A stretch of 64,000 nucleotides of DNA from JANJUB01 sp031386985 (GCA_031386985.1 JANNCV010000005.1:20943-84942), one strand, 5' to 3'. Positions 51,357 to 61,348 are shown, numbered from the stretch's first letter. The notes: generated from the sequence alone by a model not told the origin. Numbers and translations: made by a program.

Positions 51357-52840
51357 CGCCTTCTGCGAGAACCGCCGAACAAGCTACCGAAAACGCCCCG
51401 AATGAGAGACCGGCCCAACTGAGAGCCCGCCGCTCGGACTACGCTCTTGGTCATAGATTCAAAAACGCTGTCCGTCCGCCTCGCCGCTCCACCACGTGAA
51501 ATCGGCTCGCCCTGCTCTTTTTCCTGAACTTCGGCGGCGGCGGCTTCTTGTTCTTTCTTTTGTTCCGCCGCGCGAAGTACTTCGTAGGCAGATTCGCGAT
51601 CCAGGATCTTGTCGTACTTACCCGATACTGGGCTGGAGTTGAACACGCTTTGCCGAATAGCCGGATCGCAGGGGCCAATATGAGAATGGGGTGGGTGGAT
51701 CAAGGTTTTTTGGACAATCATCGGAATGCCCCCGCTTTCCAAAAAAGAAACGAGCGCTTCCCCCACGCCGAGTTGGGTGATGACCTCTTTGGTTGAAAAC
51801 GCAGGATTGACGCGGAAAGTATCGGCGGCTGAATCAACCGCCTTTTCGTCCCTCGGTGTAAAGGCTCGCAGGGCGTGTTGCACGCGATTCCCAAGTTGAC
51901 CCAATACGGTATCCGGAATATCTAGCGGGTTTTGGCTGATAAAGTAGATACCAACGCCCTTTGATCGAATCAAACGAACAACCTGCTCAACCTTCTCAAG
52001 CAGGGAAGACGGGGCATCATTAAACAAGAGATGGGCCTCATCAAAGAAGAAGACCAGCTTGGGCTTGTCCAGATCGCCGACCTCCGGAAGTTCCTCAAAC
52101 AACTCCGAAAGCAGCCATAGCAAGAAAGTTGAGTAAAGTTTAGGGTTCATCATGAGCTTATCCGCGCTCAATATGTTTACAATTCCGCGTCCGCTGGTGT
52201 CGGTTCGCATGAAATCCGCCAGTTCTAACGCGGGCTCGCCGAAGAATTTCGTTCCGCCTTGCTCCTCGAGAACCAGCAGTCCCCGTTGGATCGCGCCGAC
52301 TGAGGTCGCACTAACATTGCCATACTCTCGCGTTAGCTCGTCCGCTCTTTCAGCAACATAGGCGAGGAGCGCGCGCAAATCCTTGAGATCGAGAAGGAGC
52401 AGTCCCTCTTCATCGGCGATCCTAAAGGCGATGTTCAAGACGCCCTCTTGAACATCGTTCAGTTGGAGTAACCGACTCAACAAGAGCGGCCCCATTTCAG
52501 AAATCGTAGTTCGAATCGGATGCCCCTGGTCGCCGAAAATATCCCAGAAAACGACGGGATAGTTCTTAAATCCGTGATCGGCGATTCCAACCTGCTGTAA
52601 TCGGGCATCCACTTTGGGATTTCCCCCACCGGGTTGGCACAAGCCGCTCAGGTCACCCTTAATATCGGCCATGAAAACGGGAACACCAATATCTGAAAAG
52701 GATTCGGCCATCGTTTGTAACGTCACGGTTTTTCCCGTTCCGGTCGCTCCGGCAATCAATCCGTGGCGATTGCCGTATTTGGAAAGCAGACAAACCGGGT
52801 GATCGCTCATACCGATGGGGAGTTGGGTTGGGTCGCTCAT
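51353..52840 (-). CDS. HerA/DUF853-type helicase-like ATPase (YjgR family)
   Basis: About 495 residues from ATG 52840 (a TTG lies three codons upstream). Walker A is GATGTGKTVTLQT near residue 33, followed by FMADIKGDLSGL; Walker B is KLVFFFDEAHLLF and sensor IYFISQNPLDIP. C-terminal region is Glu/Ala-rich with an Arg tail. The family is widespread; its biological role is poorly known, and no NurA nuclease is adjacent. The start is divergent from the CBS gene. Confidence 0.9.
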   Translation of the reverse strand: MSDPTQLPIGMSDHPVCLLSKYGNRHGLIAGATGTGKTVTLQTMAESFSDIGVPVFMADIKGDLSGLCQPGGGNPKVDARLQQVGIADHGFKNYPVVFWDIFGDQGHPIRTTISEMGPLLLSRLLQLNDVQEGVLNIAFRIADEEGLLLLDLKDLRALLAYVAERADELTREYGNVSATSVGAIQRGLLVLEEQGGTKFFGEPALELADFMRTDTSGRGIVNILSADKLMMNPKLYSTFLLWLLSELFEELPEVGDLDKPKLVFFFDEAHLLFNDAPSSLLEKVEQVVRLIRSKGVGIYFISQNPLDIPDTVLGQLGNRVQHALRAFTPRDEKAVDSAADTFRVNPAFSTKEVITQLGVGEALVSFLESGGIPMIVQKTLIHPPHSHIGPCDPAIRQSVFNSSPVSGKYDKILDRESAYEVLRAAEQKKEQEAAAAEVQEKEQGEPISRGGAARRTDSVFESMTKSVVRAAGSQLGRSLIRGVFGSLFGGSRRRR

Positions 52841-52866
52841 TGTTCCCAAGAGGATACACTCTACAG

Positions 52867-53268
52867 GTGACCTTGCGCGAGGTGCTTCATGCCCACATCC
52901 CTGTTCTTAATGCTTCGAGTACGGTTCGAGAGGCGGTAGACAAAATGGACATCTATCAGTTCCCAGCCCTAGTGGTGGTGGACGAGATGCGCTATCCGAT
53001 TGCTGTTCTCACCGAAGGAGACATCTGTCGGGCAGTCCAGCTTCGCGATAACTGGATCGGCATGAGCAACGACGAAGCCATTAACTACGCGACGAACGAC
53101 CCCACAATCGTTCCGGCCGAGATGGAAATATCGGAGGCTCTTCATAAAATGCTCGCCAGTGGTCTAACGATTCTCCCCGTGATAGATGAAGGTCGGCTTA
53201 GCGGAGTTGTATTGCGTGTTGATTTGATGCAAGCAATCCTCATGGATGCGAGCGACAAGCTAATCTGA
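52867..53268 (+). CDS. CBS-domain pair protein
   Basis: About 133 residues from GTG 52867 (VTLREVLHAHIPVLN). Two CBS repeats are visible: IPVLNASSTVREAVDKMDIY with FPALVVVDE, and MEISEALHKMLASGLTILPV with IDEGRLSGVVLRVDLM. Such pairs bind adenosine nucleotides and regulate a partner. No effector domain. Upstream codons to 52828 overlap the divergent ATPase start. The gene is 31 bp before glgP on the same strand and might sense the energy state for it (speculative). Confidence 0.8.
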   Translation: MTLREVLHAHIPVLNASSTVREAVDKMDIYQFPALVVVDEMRYPIAVLTEGDICRAVQLRDNWIGMSNDEAINYATNDPTIVPAEMEISEALHKMLASGLTILPVIDEGRLSGVVLRVDLMQAILMDASDKLI

Positions 53269-53299
53269 AATCGAAAAACACCCATAATAATTACCGGGC

Positions 53300-55855
53300 A
53301 TGAAACATCCCAAAAGTGCGCGTTCGTTCGAGGTCGTCTCCGAGCTTCCTGATCCCCTAAAACCGTTAATGCGGTTGGCTTGGAATTTTCGGTGGACGTG
53401 GCATCACCCCACCCGTGAGCTCTTTCGAGAACTTGATCGGAGCTTGTTTGAAGCGGTTGGGCATAACCCCGTTCAACTCCTTAGAAAACTTAAGCGGGCA
53501 AAACTCGAAGCTCTCCAGCGGGATGAAGTTTTCCTCACAAAGCTCAGGCAATGCTCGCAAGACCTCGATACATACCTTTCAGAAGGGAAGTGGTTCCACG
53601 CGAAATACCCCGAGAGCGACGCGCTAATCGCTTATTTTTGCGCAGAATTTGGAATTAGTGAATCTTTGCCGATCTATTCGGGTGGGTTGGGAGTGCTTGC
53701 CGGCGATCATTTGAAGGCAGCGAGCGACCTTGGAGTACCGCTTATTGGAGTTGGCTTGCTCTACTCTCGGGGCTATTTCCGGCAGTTCTTAACCCCCGAT
53801 GGATGGCAGCAAGAACACTACCCGCACTATGATTTCTATGAAATGCCGCTTCACTTGGAGCGTGCGTCCAGTGGCAAGCCTTTGTTTGTGGAAGTCGAAC
53901 TTCCTGATCGGGTTGTGAGTTGCCAAATTTGGCGCGCAGATGTGGGTCGAATTCCTCTTTATCTCCTAGACAGCAATGTCCTGGAGAACGAACCCACCGA
54001 CCAAACCATCACCGATACACTCTATGGCGGTGACGAAGAAATGCGGATTCGGCAGGAGATGATCTTAGGCATCGGCGGAATGCGCGCTCTGCAGGTTTTG
54101 GGGCTGAAGCCATCGGTGTGCCACATGAATGAGGGCCATGCGGCGTTCCTGGCCATTGAGCGGATTCGTCAACATGTAGAGGCAACCGGATCTGATTTTC
54201 GAACCGCTCGCCAGCTCAATGTTTCAGGCAACGTGTTTACGACCCATACTCCGGTTCCAGCCGGATTCGACGAGTTCCCGGCAGATCTTGTTGAAAAGCA
54301 TGTAGGGAGATTAGTTGCGCAGGCGCGCTTGCCCTTTCCCGATTTCTTGAGGATGGGGCGTCTCGATCCGGAAGATACGGCTTCAAAGTTCAACATGGCC
54401 GTCTTGGCGATGGAAAACGCGAACACGATTAACGGCGTTTCTAAGCTCCACGCCCAAGTTTCTCGCGGGATGTTTCACCGGCGGTGGCCAGATTGGCCCG
54501 AAAATGAAGTTCCGATAATTCCCATTACAAATGGAATCCATACGGGCACATGGACCTGCGCAAGGATGACCGAGCTATTCGATCAGGCAATGGGCTCGGC
54601 TTGGCGAGATGACCCGGCCAATAGCGAGGTGTGGCAAAAAATTTGGGACGTTCCGAACAACGAGCTCTGGAACATTAGAGAAAATCAGCGCGGTGATCTC
54701 GTGAGATTCGTGCGGAAGTATTTGAAAGATGTTGGAGAGCGAAAGGGCTTCGCCCGGGCGAGTTTTGGTCAGGTTCAATCTGTGCTCGATCCCCGAGTCC
54801 TCACCATAGGATTCGCGCGCCGCTTCGCCAGTTATAAGCGGGCGACCCTTTTGCTTGCCGATAGAGATCGTCTGAAAAAGTTGATGTTTCATAGCGAGCG
54901 TCCAGTGCAGTTTGTGATAGCAGGGAAGAGTCATCCGCGCGACGATGCGGGCAAGAAGTTGATTCAAGACATTAACAGTTTCATCTCGCAGGAGAACGCT
55001 CAGAGCCGTATGGTCTTCTTGGAAGACTACGACATGAGGATGGCCCGAATGATGGTTCAGGGGGTAGACGTATGGCTCAATAACCCCCGCCGACCAATGG
55101 AAGCGAGTGGGACGAGCGGGATGAAAGCGGTGCCAAATGGCGTCTTGAACTGCTCGATCCTCGACGGCTGGTGGGACGAGGCATACGAGCCTGGAGTGGG
55201 TTGGGCAATCGGAGGGCAACTCGACATCGAAGATCCTAGCCAGCAAGATTGGCTTGACAGCCGAACGCTGTATCATCTCATTGAAACCGAAATTGCCCCA
55301 ACCTTCTATCACCGAGTTGATGGCGTGATACCGATGGGCTGGCTCGAGATGATGAAACGTTCAGTTGCGAACCTGGCCCCCCAGTTTTCTACCACTCGAA
55401 TGGTGCAGGATTACGCCGAAAAGGCTTATGTCCCCGCCCACGAAACAATGTCTCGCTTAGCCAAGAGTGAGAACGGAGTTGCCGACGCGCTCGGATGGCG
55501 TGAGCGGATCAACCGAGCATGGCCCACCGTCAAAATTATCGGAACGTGGGACGATGCTGGAACAAACGTTGCCGTGGGCCAGATTGTCACGATTACGGTC
55601 GAAGTTGATCTGGACGGCTTGACTCCAGAGGACGTACGAGTCGAGGCCCTCGTTGGTCGCGTAACTTCCACCCGCGACTTGCTCGAAACTCGCGTTTTTG
55701 AACTCTCGCAGTGTGAATCAGACGCCAAGCCCAAATTTCAATGTCGCTTCCAAATGGATTTCCCCGGCAATATGGGCTACACCGTAAGGGTAGTCCCCAA
55801 TCATCCGGATGTAGCGGTGCCGATCGAGTTGCCCTTGGTTACTTGGCAGACGTGA
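53300..55855 (+). CDS. glgP: Alpha-glucan phosphorylase
   Basis: 851 residues, the length of the Thermotoga-type branch. It releases glucose-1-phosphate from glycogen or maltodextrins using PLP. Signatures: SESLPIYSGGLGVLAGDHLK, SDLGVPLIGVGLLY, CHMNEGHAAFLAIER, FTTHTPVPAGFDEF, ITNGIHTGTW, GFARRFASYKRATLL and the PLP-lysine site EASGTSGMKAVPNGVLN with K near residue 609. Start ATG at 53300. Consistent with glycogen storage in this organism. Confidence 0.95.
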   Translation: MKHPKSARSFEVVSELPDPLKPLMRLAWNFRWTWHHPTRELFRELDRSLFEAVGHNPVQLLRKLKRAKLEALQRDEVFLTKLRQCSQDLDTYLSEGKWFHAKYPESDALIAYFCAEFGISESLPIYSGGLGVLAGDHLKAASDLGVPLIGVGLLYSRGYFRQFLTPDGWQQEHYPHYDFYEMPLHLERASSGKPLFVEVELPDRVVSCQIWRADVGRIPLYLLDSNVLENEPTDQTITDTLYGGDEEMRIRQEMILGIGGMRALQVLGLKPSVCHMNEGHAAFLAIERIRQHVEATGSDFRTARQLNVSGNVFTTHTPVPAGFDEFPADLVEKHVGRLVAQARLPFPDFLRMGRLDPEDTASKFNMAVLAMENANTINGVSKLHAQVSRGMFHRRWPDWPENEVPIIPITNGIHTGTWTCARMTELFDQAMGSAWRDDPANSEVWQKIWDVPNNELWNIRENQRGDLVRFVRKYLKDVGERKGFARASFGQVQSVLDPRVLTIGFARRFASYKRATLLLADRDRLKKLMFHSERPVQFVIAGKSHPRDDAGKKLIQDINSFISQENAQSRMVFLEDYDMRMARMMVQGVDVWLNNPRRPMEASGTSGMKAVPNGVLNCSILDGWWDEAYEPGVGWAIGGQLDIEDPSQQDWLDSRTLYHLIETEIAPTFYHRVDGVIPMGWLEMMKRSVANLAPQFSTTRMVQDYAEKAYVPAHETMSRLAKSENGVADALGWRERINRAWPTVKIIGTWDDAGTNVAVGQIVTITVEVDLDGLTPEDVRVEALVGRVTSTRDLLETRVFELSQCESDAKPKFQCRFQMDFPGNMGYTVRVVPNHPDVAVPIELPLVTWQT

Positions 55856-55948
55856 GTTCTAACTGTTCGGGATTAAATGTAAGCGTCATAATAGTGATTA
55901 TCAGAAACACCTTAACCGGCACCGAACTTGAATTTCCGCGGACGCTCC

Positions 55949-56869
55949 CTACCTGCCAAACATCGCCTTCAAAATGAAGAGCATGTTCGCGGGTCGCTCC
56001 GCAAGGCGGCGGGTGAAATAGGGATACCACTTATCCCCGAATGGGATGTAAACGCGAACATTGTAGCCAGCCTTAAGCAGTGATTCCTGCAAATCTCGCC
56101 GAATGCCGTAGAGCATCTGAAACTCAAAGCGGCTTTTTTCAATATTGTTTGCCTTGGCAAACGCGCATAACTCATCTATGATTACTGCGTCATGGGTAGC
56201 AAAAGCCGGATAATTGGCTTCAGCGAGCATCAACTTCCCTAGCACCACGTAGGCCTCATCAACCTTTGATTTCTCCTGAATTGCAACAATTTCCGGCTCC
56301 AAATAAGCCCCTTTTACCAACCGGGTTCTCATTTGGAGGTCAATCATGAGTTGGACATCTTCCGGTGTTCGCAACAAGTAACTTTGCAAGACCGTGCCCG
56401 TGTTCTTGTGATCCTCCCAAACACGCTCAAGCATCCGAACTGTGCGCTCCGTGTAATCAGAGCCCTCCATATCAACGCGTACAAAGTTGTCATGAAGGAA
56501 GGCAACGGCCAGAACCTCGCGAAAGTTAGCTTCCCCGAAATCGTCACCGAGGTCCAATCCGCATTGCGTAAGCTTAATCGAAATGTTGGTTCGTGCCGAG
56601 CAAGGGCTCTTAGAAATGCGTTCCAGCATTTCAATGTAGGCAGACTTGGCGGCATTTGCCTCGCTCTCGCTGCGGGTGTTTTCGCCCAAATAATCCAGGG
56701 AGACCCAGTAGCCAGCTTTGGCTAGCTCTTCGGCGATCGGCAGCGCTTCGGCCAACGTGTCACCCGCGATAAACCGCTTTACCACTCCCCGGAAAAGGAA
56801 GGAGCGTCGGACCAATTTTTCGACCGGACCCAACGCCGCGGTCCTCAATATGAGGGTTCGTGCTAGCAA
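55949..56869 (-). CDS. Proline dehydrogenase (monofunctional)
   Basis: 306 residues, the size of single-domain PRODH/PutA proteins. FAD-dependent oxidation of proline to pyrroline-5-carboxylate. Motifs: SLDYLGEN, ISIKLTQCGLDLG, RLVKGAYLEP, FATHDAVII, FEFQMLYGIRRDLQ and YIPFGDKWYPYFTRRLAERP. The frame starts with TTG at 56869; no good ribosome-binding site is seen, so the exact start is uncertain. The P5C dehydrogenase partner is not in the window. Confidence 0.93.
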   Translation of the reverse strand: MLARTLILRTAALGPVEKLVRRSFLFRGVVKRFIAGDTLAEALPIAEELAKAGYWVSLDYLGENTRSESEANAAKSAYIEMLERISKSPCSARTNISIKLTQCGLDLGDDFGEANFREVLAVAFLHDNFVRVDMEGSDYTERTVRMLERVWEDHKNTGTVLQSYLLRTPEDVQLMIDLQMRTRLVKGAYLEPEIVAIQEKSKVDEAYVVLGKLMLAEANYPAFATHDAVIIDELCAFAKANNIEKSRFEFQMLYGIRRDLQESLLKAGYNVRVYIPFGDKWYPYFTRRLAERPANMLFILKAMFGR

Positions 56870-56969
56870 GACGGGGGAATTCTACTCGTATTCTGGAACT
56901 TTTTGGATTGCATTTCAGTTCTAGAGTGCGGGTAGAATCCGTTCTAGGAGATTTCCTAAGGAAACAAAT

Positions 56970-57398
56970 ATGAAAACACTTTTAAGTCTCGTCCTCATCG
57001 CAACCGTCGGCTCGGCCATGGCTCAGGCTGGTGATAGCTGTTGCGCCGACAAGAAGGCTAAAAACGCCTCAGCCATGACCCAATCAACTGGAGATGGTTG
57101 CTGCGCCGGCAAGAATGCGCAAAACGCCTTCGGAGTCAGTCCATTTGATGCTAACGACGCCAAGTATTTGGCCGAAGCCGAGAAGATGATGTCTGCAAAG
57201 TCAGACTGCGCTGGAAAAATGGCCGGTTGTCCGATGGAAAAAATGGCAAAGAAGTCCGAAAAGCCGATCTACAAGCTTTTCGTTTCCGGCAAGGGCTACG
57301 AAAAGTTCTGCTGCGCTAAAATGGCCGCTCAAGCTCGACTTGATCACGTGGCGAAGGGCCACAAGGTTGGCAACGTTCAGAAAATCTCAACGAAGTAA
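56970..57398 (+). CDS. Secreted cysteine-rich protein with repeated DxCCAxK motif
   Basis: 142 residues. Signal peptide MKTLLSLVLIATVGSAMAQ. The mature part has two copies of a DSCCADKKAKNAS / DGCCAGKNAQNAF motif, then DCAGKMAGCPMEKMAKK and KFCCAKMAAQARLDH: ten Cys overall in pairs with many Lys and Met. This suggests metal binding or disulphide-rich structure (inference). A good ribosome-binding site (AAGGAAACAAAT) precedes the ATG. It is monocistronic, closed by a strong terminator. Confidence 0.75.
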   Translation: MKTLLSLVLIATVGSAMAQAGDSCCADKKAKNASAMTQSTGDGCCAGKNAQNAFGVSPFDANDAKYLAEAEKMMSAKSDCAGKMAGCPMEKMAKKSEKPIYKLFVSGKGYEKFCCAKMAAQARLDHVAKGHKVGNVQKISTK

Positions 57399-57415
57399 TC
57401 TTCGCTTCAACTCGG

Positions 57416-57446
57416 AAAAAGCCCGTATTTCCATACGGGCTTTTTT
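57416..57446 (+). terminator. Rho-independent terminator
   Basis: A-rich lead, stem GCCCGTAT / ATACGGGC with a 4-nt loop and a run of six T, 17 bp after the Cys-rich gene stop. Confidence 0.93.
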
Positions 57447-57479
57447 CATAACGATTTGAACCTTTGCCCGTCTCAACTA

Positions 57480-58976
57480 ATGATGCTAGCGCTCAATCTA
57501 CTCCTCGCTAATGCCCCTGCCACGACAAAAATCGTCTCTGCTTCCCTGTTCAAAAATGGCTACGCCATGGTTCGGCGCGAAATCACGGTGACGGGCTCCA
57601 ACACGAGCCTAACTGAAATCCCGCAAGCTTCCTTAGGAACGTTTTGGGTTGCAACAACCGGCGGTGTGAAGGTGAAGGAGCTGATTTCAACGCAAGAGGA
57701 GGTAAAAGGGACGTACCAAGCTGGCTCCCTGGACCAGCTATTGGCCCTCAACTTAGGCAAGCAGCTGAAATTCACGACCGTCAACTTCGGGGTGATTTCG
57801 GGCCGCATTCTCTCGGTTCACGGCGATCATCTCTTGATTTCCACCGCGGAATCCACCCTCGCACTCCCTCGAGGTGAAATCCGATTGGTGCACTTTCCTG
57901 AGAAAGTCATTACGAGTGGCGAAACAACGAACTCACGGCGAGCCCTTCATTTTAAGACCGAAGGTGCTGGCAAAATCATCCTGTTTGGATTGGAACGGGG
58001 GCTTACCTGGACGCCAGGATACGCGTTCGATATCACCGACAAGAAAACGCTAACCTTCACCGCCAAGGCTACCGTGGCCAACGACCTCGGCCTCCTTCAA
58101 TCCGCTGAGCTTCGGTTCGTAACGGGAGTCCCAAACGTGCCTTGGGCGAGTCTGATTGAACCCTTACTCAGCGCTCAATCGGTTGATTCATTCACGAACA
58201 TGCTAAAACAGGTTGGTGAGAGCGACGCTAACTTTAATCGGCGTGATATGCGCTCTCAGGCTCCCGCCGCAAACTTCCAATCTGATTTTGCCGGAGCGTT
58301 CGATCCAAGCCAAGCTGGCGGAGAGCAAAACGAGGATCTATTCTTCTACAAGCAACCTGCCGTCTCCCTCAAGCCTGGCGATCGTGGCTTATTCATGCTG
58401 TTCGAATCAAAATCGGATTTTGAACACATCTACACCTGTGACGTTCCTGATACGGTTGTCAATAACCGCCAGTATGTCGGACTTCCGGAGGGCCCAACCG
58501 ATGTGTGGCATAAGATCAAATTTACAAACAAGTCCGGACAGCCGCTCACCACCGGACCTGCCACGATTTATCAAAATGACCAAGTCATGGGTCAAGACAC
58601 TCTCACATACACCGCCTCCGGAGCGGAAGCTACCCTCAAAATGTCAAAGGCGATGGATATCCGCGTTGACGCAACCGAGGAAGAAATTGAGCGCAAGCGC
58701 GATCATCTCAAACTGCGAAATGGGACCTATTACGACCTCGTCACCATAAAGGGGACAGTTCAGATTCAAAATATGAAACCGGCCGAAGTCGAGCTTCAAC
58801 TGACCAAAGCAATCACCGGTGAGCTCATTACTAGCACGGACGGCGCCAAATCAACAAAGAGCGCGAAGGGCTTGAGAGAGGAAAATCCTCGAACGAACGT
58901 AAAATGGAGCGTTAAGCTATCTCCCGGCAAAAAATCCGAGATCACGTACACATACACCGTTTATGTCTCGGGATAG
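57480..58976 (+). CDS. DUF4139-type secreted or envelope protein
   Basis: About 498 residues from ATG 57480; ATG 57483 or an upstream TTG at 57456 are alternatives. Weak signal (LALNLLLANAPA). Features in the DUF4140/DUF4139 style: an N-terminal strand ASLFKNGYAMVRREITV with GTFWV, a region WTPGYAFDITDKKTLTFTAK, ELRFVTGVPN, and the C-terminal IKFTNKSGQPLTTGPATIYQ, VEVQL-like strands and SPGKKSEITYTYTVYV. Function of the family is unknown. It is likely co-directional with the following small membrane gene, 82 bp away. Confidence 0.72.
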   Translation: MMLALNLLLANAPATTKIVSASLFKNGYAMVRREITVTGSNTSLTEIPQASLGTFWVATTGGVKVKELISTQEEVKGTYQAGSLDQLLALNLGKQLKFTTVNFGVISGRILSVHGDHLLISTAESTLALPRGEIRLVHFPEKVITSGETTNSRRALHFKTEGAGKIILFGLERGLTWTPGYAFDITDKKTLTFTAKATVANDLGLLQSAELRFVTGVPNVPWASLIEPLLSAQSVDSFTNMLKQVGESDANFNRRDMRSQAPAANFQSDFAGAFDPSQAGGEQNEDLFFYKQPAVSLKPGDRGLFMLFESKSDFEHIYTCDVPDTVVNNRQYVGLPEGPTDVWHKIKFTNKSGQPLTTGPATIYQNDQVMGQDTLTYTASGAEATLKMSKAMDIRVDATEEEIERKRDHLKLRNGTYYDLVTIKGTVQIQNMKPAEVELQLTKAITGELITSTDGAKSTKSAKGLREENPRTNVKWSVKLSPGKKSEITYTYTVYVSG

Positions 58977-59058
58977 GCAAACTTGGAACCTCCGTTTCTA
59001 CTTCGACTTAACGGGCCCTAAGACTTAGTCAAACGAAAATCTGCGTTATGATGTAGTG

Positions 59059-59328
59059 ATGGATTGGGAAGCGCTTCTTGGGATGGTTCTCGGTGGCATC
59101 ATGTTGATGATCCCGATCATTGTAATTCTGACTCGACATCAGCAACGAATGACGATTTTGCTGAACGGCGGCGCAAATGCGCCCGCCGACCGTCTCCAAA
59201 CGGATTCCCGGATTCTGGATGAACTTGCGCATTTGCGCCGAAGAATGGACGATCTGACTCTCGCTCTCGAACAGGTTAAGGATGATCGGACTTCAGCCCC
59301 GCCTTTAGAATCACGATTTGGTGCGTAA
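59059..59328 (+). CDS. Small membrane protein with coiled coil (PspB-like layout)
   Basis: 89 residues from ATG 59059 (a GTG precedes it). One membrane helix (LLGMVLGGIMLMIPIIVILT) followed by a cytosolic helical region with ILDELAHLRRRMDDLTLALE. This is the arrangement of PspB-type stress sensors, but no PspA or PspC is adjacent, so the resemblance is only architectural. Confidence 0.7.
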   Translation: MDWEALLGMVLGGIMLMIPIIVILTRHQQRMTILLNGGANAPADRLQTDSRILDELAHLRRRMDDLTLALEQVKDDRTSAPPLESRFGA

Positions 59329-59370
59329 ATCTCCCAAGTTAACGTCTACAATTGAAGTTGGTTGTTGACG

Positions 59371-60618
59371 ATGAAAACTGTGTTGCCCGCGATCTTGGTC
59401 TCCCTATGCAGCATCACCGTTGCACAGAACCAAGTTGTTGCCAACGACGGCGTTACCTTGATGTACAACCAACCGAGCGCGGTTCACTTTCAAGGAACCA
59501 AAAATCTGACGTATTTCGGCTGGATAAACTCTGTCGGCGAGGTCTTTCTCCGAACCTACGATCATGCGACTTCGCAGTTCGATGTTGCGCGAAAGATTCG
59601 ATCTTGGACAGGGCCCGATGATCACGCTGCACCCGCTCTCCATGTCGTGCAACATGGCCCCCGAACCGGGACCTTATTGGTTGCCGGGGCCTTTCACAGT
59701 TCGCCGCTCACGATTCAGAGTGGGCTTGCGCCCGAGACTACTCAAATGAACCTGCAAGCGACGATCAACAGCCGCCCCAACACTTACCCACGCTTTGCCG
59801 AAACCACCGATGGGACGATTTTTCTTTTCACTCGTGGGCACCCAACTGTGAACGCCTCGACCCGCGGATTGGTGCACATGTACAAGTCAACAAATGGGGG
59901 AATCACCTGGTCGGGCCCTAAGACCGTTGTGACGTGGAGCCTGAACACCTTTGTTTATGCCGGACCAGTTCGGAGTTTTGGCAATAAGATCGGGTTTGCG
60001 TTTGGGATTTACGATGCCGTAGCCCAGCGCTACAAGCCGAATGTCTACATGATCGAATCAACCGACGCCGGTGCAACCTGGAAGACGCCTCTAGGCGGGG
60101 CGGCGACGAACTCCATTGGTGCGAGCATCGCCCCGATCCGCACGAGCGGCTGGGGCGGCCAAGCCCGAGTTTGGGACTTGACTTATGACACCCAGGGCCG
60201 TCCGTCGGTTGCGCACGTCGAATATGCATCCGAGTACAACCCCCTGCCAAATACTTCTCTTTGCTACGGTTATGCGACGCAGTTGCGAGGCGGCTATTGG
60301 GCTACGCGAACGGTGGGCCCGATCGCAATGAGTTACTATTCCGGAGGCTTAGTCTTTGATTCCACAAATCCGCTTCGCCTTTTCGCCTCCACGCCGCTCG
60401 GGCTCGGCGGCTCGGAACTGACTATCTTCGATTCCCCGGCCTTTGGCTCGAATTGGGTGAGAGGTCAGACGGTCGCGACCGGGGGCTACAACGTCCGCCC
60501 GCAAGCGGTAGCCAACGCATCGCCCGATTTAACGATTACTTGGCTGGATTCCCGCTCTTACACGGAATATCGCGCCTGGGACACGAGCGTTTTAGCCCAT
60601 ATTGGGGTGTTGCCCTAG
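59371..60618 (+). CDS. Secreted BNR-repeat (sialidase-like) propeller protein
   Basis: About 415 residues from ATG 59371 (signal MKTVLPAILVSLCSITVAQ). Blades typical of BNR_4/sialidase-like proteins: QGTKNLTYFGWINSVGEVFL, DHAAPALHVVQHGPRTGTLL, GTIFLFTRGHPTVN, and Asp-box-like STNGGITWSGP and STDAGATWKTP. Two Asp-box motifs (SxDxGxTW) are visible. It may bind or cleave glycans; catalytic residues cannot be identified by eye. It precedes a convergent gene by 7 bp. Confidence 0.85.
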   Translation: MKTVLPAILVSLCSITVAQNQVVANDGVTLMYNQPSAVHFQGTKNLTYFGWINSVGEVFLRTYDHATSQFDVARKIRSWTGPDDHAAPALHVVQHGPRTGTLLVAGAFHSSPLTIQSGLAPETTQMNLQATINSRPNTYPRFAETTDGTIFLFTRGHPTVNASTRGLVHMYKSTNGGITWSGPKTVVTWSLNTFVYAGPVRSFGNKIGFAFGIYDAVAQRYKPNVYMIESTDAGATWKTPLGGAATNSIGASIAPIRTSGWGGQARVWDLTYDTQGRPSVAHVEYASEYNPLPNTSLCYGYATQLRGGYWATRTVGPIAMSYYSGGLVFDSTNPLRLFASTPLGLGGSELTIFDSPAFGSNWVRGQTVATGGYNVRPQAVANASPDLTITWLDSRSYTEYRAWDTSVLAHIGVLP

Positions 60619-60625
60619 GTGGGTA

Positions 60626-61348
60626 TCAGTTGCAGCCCTTTAGCCCAAAGACATCCGTAAGGTAGGTCATTTGGGCGTTCTCACCGCGAATGTTTCCGTG
60701 GACAAACGACTTGGCCGAACTCGCGGCGCACCTCGGGCAGATTTTTTGGCTCAATTTTCCCATGCAGTAGAGCGTTGGCTGCTTGGCGATAGCTATTGTC
60801 ACGCTGTTCGGTAAGACCGCATTTGATCTGTCTATTGGGCCCACATCTGCGCCAGCGCGCTGGCGGGTACCTGCATCAACTGGTTTCAAGGTTTCACTAA
60901 CGGGCATATCCGAAAGAAAAGCACTCAGAGCAGAACGGTACCGAATTGCTGCAACCATTAAGGCCGACTGAGCCCGAATAGAATCTCCCATTTCTAAATG
61001 AATCGCCGTCGCAAGCGGTTGATCGTCGGAGACATTGATATCAGTGCTCATGACAAGATTGGCTCCAGTCACAGCATCAAAAAAGTGAGTTGATGGGAGT
61101 GATTCATCGGCGAACGGTAACTCCAGAATAAGGACACCACTGCCGTCCAACCCCAGCAAGCGAATGGGGCCCGCAACATCGCGAATCACGAATGAATAGT
61201 CTTCATCGAGTTCGGGGCCTCCTTCAACTTCGCTTACAACAACCTCAGGATCTTCAAACAGCCGATGGAGTTCGCTTGGGTCTAGACTTACCTGCCACAT
61301 CTTGTCTGCATCAGTCGTAGCTAGGGAATGGAAAGAAACAAGTCTCAT
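60626..61348 (-). CDS. Uncharacterised protein with C-terminal CPRC motif
   Basis: 240 residues. No signal peptide or membrane segment. Residues 1-150 are beta-rich (FVIRDVAGPIRLLGLDGSGV, LILELPF, MSTDINVSDDQPLATAIHLE). The end has YCMGKLSQKICPRCAASSAK and GCN: four Cys that could bind zinc or iron-sulphur. I recognise no family. It faces the BNR gene convergently and the GH172-type gene in tandem, 61 bp apart. Confidence 0.6.
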   Translation of the reverse strand: MRLVSFHSLATTDADKMWQVSLDPSELHRLFEDPEVVVSEVEGGPELDEDYSFVIRDVAGPIRLLGLDGSGVLILELPFADESLPSTHFFDAVTGANLVMSTDINVSDDQPLATAIHLEMGDSIRAQSALMVAAIRYRSALSAFLSDMPVSETLKPVDAGTRQRAGADVGPIDRSNAVLPNSVTIAIAKQPTLYCMGKLSQKICPRCAASSAKSFVHGNIRGENAQMTYLTDVFGLKGCN

